A DNA stretch of 64,000 nucleotides, taken from contig MU405353.1 of assembly GCA_022836615.1 (NCBI GenBank), forward strand, positions 33,115-97,114, written 5' to 3'. A model generated the notes under the pieces. That model ran no database searches, was not told the origin of the DNA, and was given only the letters and a program-made list of their open reading frames with translations. Positions 47,051-54,375 of the stretch are shown piece after piece. The stretch comes from Annulohypoxylon bovei var. microspora. Lineage: Eukaryota > Ascomycota > Sordariomycetes > Xylariales > Hypoxylaceae. Made by a program: the position numbers and the translations under genes. Within the stretch, counting starts at the first letter, position 1. Every line of letters starts with the position of its first letter.

Positions 47051-47873
47051 CTTGACTAGCAACAGATTATTTCAATTTTTCTTTTTCTCTTGTTGTAGCT
47101 TATCGTAAATTATCGTAGATCCCGTTTTAGAAGGATACACAGTTTCAGGAGTCCCTAACTAGGTATCTAGAGTACTCAAATTAGGTTACCCCTTAAAATT
47201 ATGAGGATGTTTTTTTTAGTCTGCCGTCTTCCACCCAGCCGGTAATTCAAGACAACCGACCAGGTAACCATAACTATGTATTAGCAGCGGTTGAAGTCCG
47301 CTCAGCCCCCGTACGTCCACTTTGCCGGAGATGGAGGCGGGGAGAGTCACTTCAGGCATTTTACTTACTATGACATACCTTAGCCCCTTGGGTACGTTAA
47401 TAGATAGACCGAGATCGCTCGGTTGATAGTAGTACCGACGTTTATTCCTATAGTCTTCCGTTCCATCCCCATCATCCCCTGGACCGTTGTTCTCGGTAAA
47501 ATGGGATGGTAAAGCCATCACCACTAATAATAAGCCAAAAAGAAGCTACCCCACGTTCTTCTCCACTATTAGTATAAAGGACTCCTCTCTTGCTTCAATG
47601 TTCTCCATAGTCGTGTGGAGATGTAAACGGGTAAGCTATGACCGTTAACTCCTATTGTTTCTATCGTTCGCCTTCCTCCATCGGGATCCAGCTACTTGGG
47701 TACATAGATAGTAGACAGAGTACATGTAGTAGGTAGTAGAATATAATATCGTTTTGACTTGTTCACATATTCATTTACTTACTTACAACCCTATCTGTTC
47801 AGTCATCGACTAGATACTAGTCGATTCTTTTCCGGGGTTACTGTTGGTCAAAACGACTACCCACGATATCAAA
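47051..47873. promoter_or_regulatory. divergent promoter of the LtnD-like and aldolase genes
   Basis: An 823-bp spacer between two divergent catabolic genes. It contains the doubtful small ORF at 47216-47518 and otherwise no coding signal. No copy of the CGGATTGCC word of the kinase promoter was found by eye. Confidence 0.5.
47216..47518 (-). CDS. doubtful small ORF, 100 aa
   Basis: An intronless frame of 100 codons from MALPSHFTENNGPGD to LPAGWKTAD. Its composition is protein-like in the second half (SINVPKGLRYVIVSKMPEV, PASISGKVDVRGLSGL). It has no recognised domain and sits inside the promoter spacer of the LtnD/aldolase pair. It may be a small lineage-specific gene, a remnant, or chance. 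Confidence 0.3.
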   Translation of the reverse strand: MALPSHFTENNGPGDDGDGTEDYRNKRRYYYQPSDLGLSINVPKGLRYVIVSKMPEVTLPASISGKVDVRGLSGLQPLLIHSYGYLVGCLELPAGWKTAD

Positions 47874-48740
47874 ATGGCCCGACCAGAACTATCCAAGAAT
47901 CGCTCAATGGCGATCTTGAATAATGCGCGCGATGGCGGGTATGCCGTACCAGGAATGTGTTGCTATAACATCGAATCGATAATTGCAACAGTTCGCGCGG
48001 CCGAGGCGGCCAAGTCGCCAGCCATGGTCCTACTCTTCCCCTGGGCCATAGAATACGCCAACGCATCTCTCGTGCGTGCGGCCGCCGATGCGGCACACAC
48101 AGCCAAAGTCCCGGTCAGTTTGCATCTGGATCACGCGCAGACGCCAGAACTCGTTCGTCGCGCCGCCGATATCGATGGCGCCTTCGACAGCATCATGTGC
48201 GACATGAGCCACTACGAGAAAGAAGAGAACTTGGCACTCACAAAAGAACTGGTTGCGTATTGCCACGAGCGCGGAATCGCTACTGAGGCCGAGCCGGGAC
48301 GGATCGATGGTGGCGAGGATGGCGTGGCTGAGACAGGTGACTTAGAAGCAATTCTCACCACCCCGGAACAAGCGGAGGAATTCGTGGCCACTGGCATCGA
48401 GATGTTGGCGCCAGCCTTCGGTAACGTGCATGGAGAGTATGGGCCGCGAGGCATACAGTTAGAGTATGATCGTTTACACTCGATCAATAAGGCAGTCGGT
48501 GATAGAGTACGCCTTGTCTTACACGGCGCCGACCCCTTCACAGAGGAAATCTTCAAAAAATGCATAGAAGCCGGCGTCTCCAAGGTCAACATCAACAAGG
48601 GTATGAACAAGCATTACGCTGCCGTACAGGAAGAGATGCGTGGCAAGCCTCTTACGAGCGTGATCGAGGCGGGTACCGACAGGATGCAGGCTGCTATTGA
48701 GAAATATATGCATCAGCTCGGTAGCGCTGGTAAGGCGTAA
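47874..48740 (+). CDS. class II ketose-bisphosphate aldolase (zinc-dependent)
   Basis: A zinc-dependent aldolase of the fructose/tagatose-bisphosphate class II family (KbaY/GatY-like), catalysing reversible cleavage of a phosphorylated ketose or keto acid. Single exon, 288 residues, the bacterial KbaY length. Metal and substrate motifs are all present: VSLHLDHAQTPE (HxDH), the acidic loop EAEPGRIDGGEDG, PAFGNVHGEYGP (metal His), LVLHGADPF (metal His plus phosphate loop) and VSKVNINKGMN (phosphate site). I start at the ATG of MARPELSKN, since the upstream frame opens only through TTG. It is not the housekeeping fungal Fba1, which is longer. The divergent LtnD-like gene and the nearby kinase and isomerases point to C4-sugar or sugar-acid catabolism. 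Confidence 0.92.
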   Translation: MARPELSKNRSMAILNNARDGGYAVPGMCCYNIESIIATVRAAEAAKSPAMVLLFPWAIEYANASLVRAAADAAHTAKVPVSLHLDHAQTPELVRRAADIDGAFDSIMCDMSHYEKEENLALTKELVAYCHERGIATEAEPGRIDGGEDGVAETGDLEAILTTPEQAEEFVATGIEMLAPAFGNVHGEYGPRGIQLEYDRLHSINKAVGDRVRLVLHGADPFTEEIFKKCIEAGVSKVNINKGMNKHYAAVQEEMRGKPLTSVIEAGTDRMQAAIEKYMHQLGSAGKA

Positions 48741-48996
48741 GGGATGTCTCTCGTTTCAATAAGCGAGTCTTGCATAGGGCATTGTCTATATCATAAACAG
48801 AAGCTGACCAACCTGCTGCATGACATCTCATCAGTTCCCTCAAGCACATGTCCCCCTCTACAATGCATTGCTATTTGAATTAAATAAAGTAAAAAAGATA
48901 CAAACATCCTAAATTCAAGGTGTCCGCTAGCCATTTTCTCATACCTATGACTATGTATACGACAGCTTAACTATATGGTAGTACACAAACAATTAC

Positions 48997-50763
48997 CTAT
49001 GCACCTGACTGCAAGCCTTTTATAGCCACCATGGCGCCCCAAGCACCGGGATCAGGAGGTAGACCCTTGCTACTATCAGCGCCAATGTAGGTGGCCCTGC
49101 CGAGTTTCGGCGTCAACGTCCTCGTAAGCTCAGCTCCCTTAATTGCCGCCTCGACACCGTCCGCAAACACCCCCGAACAAAGACCCTCTGCGAAAGGGAT
49201 CAAGGTGTCCATCACCGTCCGATCACCAACCTTAGCAGGTGTATATCTTGTTAAATTGTCCAAGGCAGTCTGGGCGGCCTTGGCCCATAGTTTGGGAAGC
49301 CCCTCGCTTTGGGCGATGGCGATATTCTCCTCGAGGGCGTTGCGCATCGAGACGAAGAAGATTCCCAGTATACCACCTAGTGTGCCTCCCATCTTACCCT
49401 CGAGAATCTCCTCAAGTTCTTGAAGGACGGCAATTACGGAACCTTGGGCAGCAAGTTTCTTTGAGTCCAACGCGGCGATAAGACAGTTGGCGCCCGTCTT
49501 AAGCGTCTCACCACAATCGCCGTCGCCCATTATCGTATCCCACTTAGTCAGGTCAGGTTCGGCGTCTATGAGCTGCTTGCAAGCACCACGCAGCATCTTT
49601 TCTAGGACACTGGGGTCGATTTTAAGATCCTTGGCTTCTTCTATCACCTTTTTAGGCTCCGGTGGTGGCTGTACGAACTGCTCCTGGCGAGGGCGCCGTA
49701 CGGATTGAGCGCCCGTGAGAGACTCCCAGCACGTGTTGGTCTTCGCATCAAAGAAGGACTTTATTTCTTCAACCGAGTATGAGCAGTTCGCAGCCGCAGC
49801 CGTTGCGTTGACGATTGACACCGAGAATGCCGGCGCGTTAAGGGACGTCTCCAGGAAACCGTTACTTATACGCACAGGCTCGAGCTTCCACTGTCTCGCT
49901 AGCTGTTCGAGAAGCTCGTCTAATAGCGCTCCCATTTCAAGGTGCGAGATGCCCCCGAAGTTGCTAATGAGGAGTATGGCCTCGTCTCCGGCCTTGAATT
50001 GCACGTAACCCCGTTCGGGGTCCGCCTCATCCAAGAGGTATGTCAATATCTGCTTGACAAGATCCTGTGCCGATGGTGCGGGCGATAGCTTCCTGTAACC
50101 AGGTTCGTTGTGAGGGCCAGTTCCGATTTCCACTTCATTGCTTCCGAGGATAGCATGCTCTGCTCGGCCTGGAACATGACAGTGGTCAAGCGTAGCCGCA
50201 ATAGAGACGATCTGCTGTGAGAATGCAACGCCGAGGTCGTACACCTGATCAAGAGTGCCGCCTGCGCCCGAAGCACCTCCCAAGATCTTAAGAACTCCGA
50301 GCTCTCCGGCTAGACCGCGCCGGCCGACTAGGCTGCCTTTCCTACCGACAGACACATCATCTCCACAGATGATCATCCTACACTTATGGCCCTTCGCGAT
50401 CGCCTTTTCATTAGCCAACCCAAAGTGCAGGCAGTCGCCAGTGTAGTTGGTTACGACCAGAATAGTTCCTTTATCTGAGGGTACTCTGTCGATAGCGGAA
50501 ACGATCTGCTTCGTACTGGGGGAAGCAAAGATGTCGCCGGCCACCGAGGCGGCAAGCAGATTTTCACCGACATATCCGGACCAGGCAGGTTCGTGACCAG
50601 AACCTCCTCCACTGATTATCGACACATTGGACTTGTTATAAGCTGTATCAAAAACTACTCGGTTGGCCTCATCTAGGCTGAGTAAAGGGTTGTAAGAGAT
50701 GATGCCCCGAATCGCCTTGGTGACGAGCCCATCCGAGGAATCGAAGAGGTGGCGTTTCGACAT
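48997..50763 (-). CDS. dihydroxyacetone kinase family protein (DhaK-DhaL), candidate L-erythrulose kinase
   Basis: An ATP-dependent ketose kinase with the two-domain fungal DAK arrangement. Single exon, 588 residues, the usual Dak length. The DhaK part (about 1-345) has SIISGGGSGHEPAWSGYVG, whose His57 corresponds to the conserved active-site His. LVVTNYTGDCLHFGLA supplies the active-site Asp, and GRRGLAGELGVLKI follows. A linker rich in P/E/K leads to the DhaL ATP domain (about 385-588), with IMGDGDCGETL (Mg-ATP aspartates), GKMGGTLGGI and DSSKGLPPDPGA. The start is the Met of MSKRHLFDSS. Dihydroxyacetone is the textbook substrate, but the adjacent RpiB-like and TPI-like isomerases match the erythritol clusters where this kinase makes L-erythrulose-1-phosphate. 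It diverges from the RpiB gene. Confidence 0.9.
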   Translation of the reverse strand: MSKRHLFDSSDGLVTKAIRGIISYNPLLSLDEANRVVFDTAYNKSNVSIISGGGSGHEPAWSGYVGENLLAASVAGDIFASPSTKQIVSAIDRVPSDKGTILVVTNYTGDCLHFGLANEKAIAKGHKCRMIICGDDVSVGRKGSLVGRRGLAGELGVLKILGGASGAGGTLDQVYDLGVAFSQQIVSIAATLDHCHVPGRAEHAILGSNEVEIGTGPHNEPGYRKLSPAPSAQDLVKQILTYLLDEADPERGYVQFKAGDEAILLISNFGGISHLEMGALLDELLEQLARQWKLEPVRISNGFLETSLNAPAFSVSIVNATAAAANCSYSVEEIKSFFDAKTNTCWESLTGAQSVRRPRQEQFVQPPPEPKKVIEEAKDLKIDPSVLEKMLRGACKQLIDAEPDLTKWDTIMGDGDCGETLKTGANCLIAALDSKKLAAQGSVIAVLQELEEILEGKMGGTLGGILGIFFVSMRNALEENIAIAQSEGLPKLWAKAAQTALDNLTRYTPAKVGDRTVMDTLIPFAEGLCSGVFADGVEAAIKGAELTRTLTPKLGRATYIGADSSKGLPPDPGAWGAMVAIKGLQSGA

Positions 50764-51043
50764 TTCTGAGGTCTTGAATGCTATGATACGGGATTGGAGG
50801 AAATTCAAAAAGACTGGGAGGGGCTTTGTTGAACAATGGTCTACGGCAGAACTTTTGGAGAAGGGCTGGGGATTTCTATCACGGAGAACAAAGACAGGTT
50901 TATCAAAAGGGGTCCTAGATAGCTTTGGTTCATTACGTGACAGATCAAGTTTATGGAAACTAAGGGGTTGCCGTAAGAGGTAATACTACGACCTCTTGAT
51001 CCCAACAACCCATCTATTTAGTTCACGAGACTCGCATTGATAT

Positions 51044-51058
51044 ACCGGTAAGGCCGGT
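51044..51058. promoter_or_regulatory. inverted repeat ACCGG-N5-CCGGT
   Basis: A perfect 5-bp inverted repeat with 5-bp spacer (ACCGGTAAGGCCGGT), flanked by imperfect ATA/TAT symmetry. Zn2Cys6 regulators bind paired CGG triplets, so this is a candidate operator for the kinase/RpiB pair. Function inferred. Confidence 0.4.
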
Positions 51059-51287
51059 GTATACGCTCTATGGTCGAAATTACTTGGCACCGAGGCTCAT
51101 CAGCTCGTAAATGGCCATCCTATTTAGGCTTCCAGGCCCATTTCCCCACGGTGCTATTGAGATTTAGCGGTTTAGTTGACAGAACCATGGTCCGCATGAT
51201 TACCGAATGAGGGGTGAAAGGTGTGTTACGAATAGCGATGCCGGGAGAAGAATGCGAACCATAGGGGTAAATTCAGATATTTGCCAT

Positions 51288-51311
51288 CGGATTGCCTAAT
51301 CCGGCAATCCG
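51288..51311. promoter_or_regulatory. perfect inverted repeat CGGATTGCC-N6-GGCAATCCG
   Basis: A 9-bp perfect inverted repeat with spacer TAATCC, about 525 bp from the kinase start and 305 bp from the RpiB start. The outer CGG/CCG triplets resemble Zn2Cys6 sites. A second half copy (GGATTGCC) lies near 51479, closer to RpiB. Confidence 0.5.
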
Positions 51312-51615
51312 GGAGGGAATAGTATAGTATAGGAGTATATCCCCCCCACTTCAGACAAACAAACGAGCGTGCTAGCTCAGGTTTGAAAGGGGAGGAGGCG
51401 TTCTCAGCCCAATGTACCCAGCAATAAGAACCGGTAACATCGAATAATCGGTTCTGATAATCTCCTTTCACTCTTTAAGGATTGCCGAGTTTCCAGAGTC
51501 TGAAACTACGCCACGAGAGTCCAGAATCCGGACTTCTGACTTTCGACTTTCACTTTCTGATCACAACTCGCCCCACTGCCTAATAGACTCGGTCAGTCAG
51601 TCAGTCAGTTACAAA

Positions 51616-52192
51616 ATGGCCGAGCCCAAGTGGAAGATAGCTCTAGGTGCCGATGTAAGCCTACCAAGCCCTCCTCTAGTCCTTGCTCCCTCTCTCTCTC
51701 TCTCTCTATCCATACATATCCCCTTTTCTTTTCGATAATACTAATCACATCCTAAAACAGGACGCCGGCGTGAATTACAAAGCCAAGATCAAGGAGGACT
51801 TCGAGAAAGATCCCAGAGTCGAGTCTGTAGTAGATGTTGGTAGTCTCTCGGCCGATGACAAGACGGCATATCCACACCGAGCGGCAGCGGCAGCACAACT
51901 CGTCGCCGACGGCAAAGTTGACAGAGCATTGCTTATCTGCGGCACCGGACTAGGAGTCGCCATCTCGGCCAACAAGGTCAAGGGGGTCCGGGCTGTAACG
52001 GCCCACGACAGCTTCTCGGTAGAGCGAGCAGTCTTGAGTAACAATGCCCAGGTCCTCTGCATGGGCGAGAGGGTGATCGGCTTAGAACTCGCACGCAGGC
52101 TAGTCAAGGAGTGGCTCGGATATGTGTTTGACGAGAAGAGCGCAAGCGCAGCCAAAGTAGAGGCTATCACTCATCTCGAAAGGACATTATAG
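51616..52192 (+). CDS. RpiB/LacAB-family sugar-phosphate isomerase, candidate D-erythrulose-4-phosphate isomerase
   Basis: An aldose-ketose phosphate isomerase of the RpiB/LacA/LacB family. Exons 51616-51654 and 51761-52192 give 156 residues, a normal RpiB length. The N-terminal phosphate/substrate motif is GADDAGVNYK, where canonical RpiB has GSDHAG, so the active-site-adjacent His is Asp here. The catalytic Cys/anion-hole motif [20 protein letters not shown] is intact. [28 protein letters not shown] matches the family. Filamentous fungi use RpiA for the pentose-phosphate pathway, so an RpiB type usually marks a catabolic cluster. In erythritol and threitol clusters it converts D-erythrulose-4-P to D-erythrose-4-P. 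The short exon 1 encodes [13 protein letters not shown]. Substrate assignment rests on context. Confidence 0.92.
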
Positions 52193-52928
52193 GCCAGGAT
52201 AGTTTTTTGAGGCATTTAAAAAGACATTACAGGAAGTATTATTATTTGGACTGAAGCCATAATAATCAAATGTCTATACGTTAGAAGACGTAAACTCATG
52301 CGAAGGGGAGAGAAAAGGATTGAAGAGGTCAGAAGCCACCATTGGTTTAAAAAGTTGCAAGATAGTAGGTAGAACACTAGCAGTAGATAGCGTCTGCTCA
52401 CGTCACCTGAAAATAAAGAGCTATACCCACTGGTGACACTATTCTCAATTGAGAATATGATAAGGGGTAACAACATTCGACTCGAGTATAATTGTATAAG
52501 TCGTCGTATAGATTATACTCATTATAATACAATTGTTAAATGTTAAATCGGCTATTTGTATAACGATAATATCATTTATGTTGAATTAAAATTTTAATAC
52601 AATTCACATATAATACGCACATACATCCCTGAAACCCATAACCATGGTTATACCTCCGACCCAAGACATCTAATACTGCACATGCTATGTATAAAGCGAA
52701 TTCGCTAATCTCACCAACGATGCCGAGTGACACGATCAACTGCATGTCACTATAGACGAATCTCGCAGTTCCCGCACCAGGCATCCTCTAATTTTGTTCT
52801 ACCTTTTACTCGTCTATATCCGTCTATACATATATTTCTCCAAACACCCAGTCTCAGCACATCACATAGCCCTCCCGTCTGACCTCTCCTTCCAAAAGAG
52901 GTTTCCCAATTACACCTCCGCATCAACT
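52193..52928. other. intergenic, no gene seen
   Basis: Spacer of about 740 bp between two same-strand cluster genes, AT-rich around 52480-52610. It should contain the promoter of the TPI-like gene. No regulatory motif was recognised. Confidence 0.55.
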
Positions 52929-53720
52929 ATGTCTCCGCCCCCTCGCCGCCGCATCGTCGGCGTCTCCACCAAAATGTACTTTTCCGCAGCGCGCACCAAG
53001 CAATACGTGCACGAGCTTCTGCACATCATCTCCTCCTCGCCACCATCGCCACCAAACCTTCTCGACCAACTCGACGTCTTCATCATTCCGGATCACATCA
53101 CACTCACATCAGTCGTCTCGCAACTCGAAGGCACCAACATCCTAACCGGCGCCCAGGACGCCTTCTCCGAGGACACCGGCGCGTACACGGGGGAAGTGTC
53201 GCCGGCGGTCCTCGCCGAGGTCGGGTGCCGCATCGTGGAGCTCGGCCACGCCGAGCGCCGGCGCATGTTCGGGGAGACGGACGGCGACACGGCGCGCAAG
53301 GCGGCGGCGGCTGCGCGCCACGGCATGACCCCGCTGGTCTGCATCGGCGAGCGGACGAAGGGGGAGGGTGGGGAAGCGACGGCGACGGCGACGGCGGTCG
53401 ACGAGTGCAAGCCCCAAATCGAAGCCGTGCTGGCGAGCCTACCCGACGACGCCGACGTGGTCCTGGCCTACGAGCCTGTGTGGGCGATAGGAGCCGCGGA
53501 GCCGGCGGGTGCGCAGCACGTGGTCGGCGTGACGCGCGAGATCCGCGCGCTCGAGTGCGTGCGGCGGAGAAAGGGAACTACGAGGATCCTGTACGGCGGC
53601 AGCGCTGGTCCCGGACTATTCGAGCAGCTCAAGGACGGCGTGGATGGGTTATTCCTGGGGAGACTCGCACATGACCCGGCCCAGTTCTACAGGACTATCT
53701 TAGAAGTTGCTGCTGCTTGA
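52929..53720 (+). CDS. triosephosphate-isomerase-like protein, candidate L-erythrulose-1-phosphate isomerase
   Basis: A TIM-barrel isomerase of the triosephosphate isomerase family. Single exon, 263 residues. Catalytic residues are retained: Lys in GVSTKMYFS, His in IVELGHAERRRMFGE and Glu in LAYEPVWAIGAAEPAG. The phosphate loop is LYGGSAGPG. It departs from housekeeping TPI: the first motif is G-V-S-T-K-M rather than G-N-W-K-M-N, so the Asn next to the catalytic Lys is Ser, and the protein carries extra insertions. Such TPI paralogues in erythritol and threitol clusters convert L-erythrulose-1-P to D-erythrulose-4-P. The start is MSPPPRRRIVG; the upstream frame opens only through a non-ATG codon. 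Its third codon positions are strongly GC-rich compared with the RpiB gene beside it. Confidence 0.9.
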   Translation: MSPPPRRRIVGVSTKMYFSAARTKQYVHELLHIISSSPPSPPNLLDQLDVFIIPDHITLTSVVSQLEGTNILTGAQDAFSEDTGAYTGEVSPAVLAEVGCRIVELGHAERRRMFGETDGDTARKAAAAARHGMTPLVCIGERTKGEGGEATATATAVDECKPQIEAVLASLPDDADVVLAYEPVWAIGAAEPAGAQHVVGVTREIRALECVRRRKGTTRILYGGSAGPGLFEQLKDGVDGLFLGRLAHDPAQFYRTILEVAAA

Positions 53721-54375
53721 TGAGTGACAACTAGTTACCATAATAGACTTCTTCCATGGGATGGCTATCATGATAACCCAAACTACTAAATTTGGGGTAT
53801 ACGAATGCTCATGTTCTCAGTGTAAATAATAAAAGTGGGTTGTAAACTTCAATTCTATACGGGCTTTCTTTATCTCTATATATGGTTTCGAATCTTGGTG
53901 GGTGCTTCCAATGTCTCGAAAAGAAAAAGGAGAAAAAAAAGGCTGGTGGGTATCGCGTGCTGGGCCAATTAGTGACTATCAAACAGTAAATGACCCGTGG
54001 TATCTTGTATCGTGTCATGAGACGAGCTGGGATATATTCCGGCGCCATGAAATATACAAATGAAAGTTGGGAACACGGTGTCGTTCCCTAAACGAGTCCC
54101 TCCCCGCCTGCCCGATTTGCAGGTTTAGACATCTGCAGGTTCTTCTTACAAGTGATCAATGGCATGGCATCGCAAGTCGCCAAGATTCTCTCTCTGGGTA
54201 ACGATCAATATCGCCTAGAGTTCCTATAAAGCTTTTCGCCGTCAAGTAACTCCGAAAAGTGCACTGTCTGTCGTCGTCTCTTCGTGGCGCGTTCAACCGT
54301 GAATGTATCGACAGAAGACACCACGACTCGCCTAGGGTGAGGGGAAGGTGGTGGTAATCTTCGTTCGACTCAGCC
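53721..54375. other. intergenic, no gene seen
   Basis: Convergent spacer between the TPI-like gene and the MIT-domain gene. Nothing was recognised. Confidence 0.6.

Larger units (their letters stand above)
50764..51615. promoter_or_regulatory. divergent promoter of the kinase and RpiB genes
   Basis: An 852-bp bidirectional spacer with two inverted repeats containing CGG/CCG half sites (listed separately) and a half copy, GGATTGCC, at about 51479-51486. A short TCAG/CAGT run lies just before the RpiB ATG. No coding region is supported. Confidence 0.6.

Noticed and set aside
48997..50763. Apparent loss of the bacterial DhaK hemiaminal histidine in the kinase (segment SQQIVSIAATLDHCHVPG).
   Set aside because: The alignment was by eye and other eukaryotic DAKs may be similar in this segment, so inactivity cannot be claimed.
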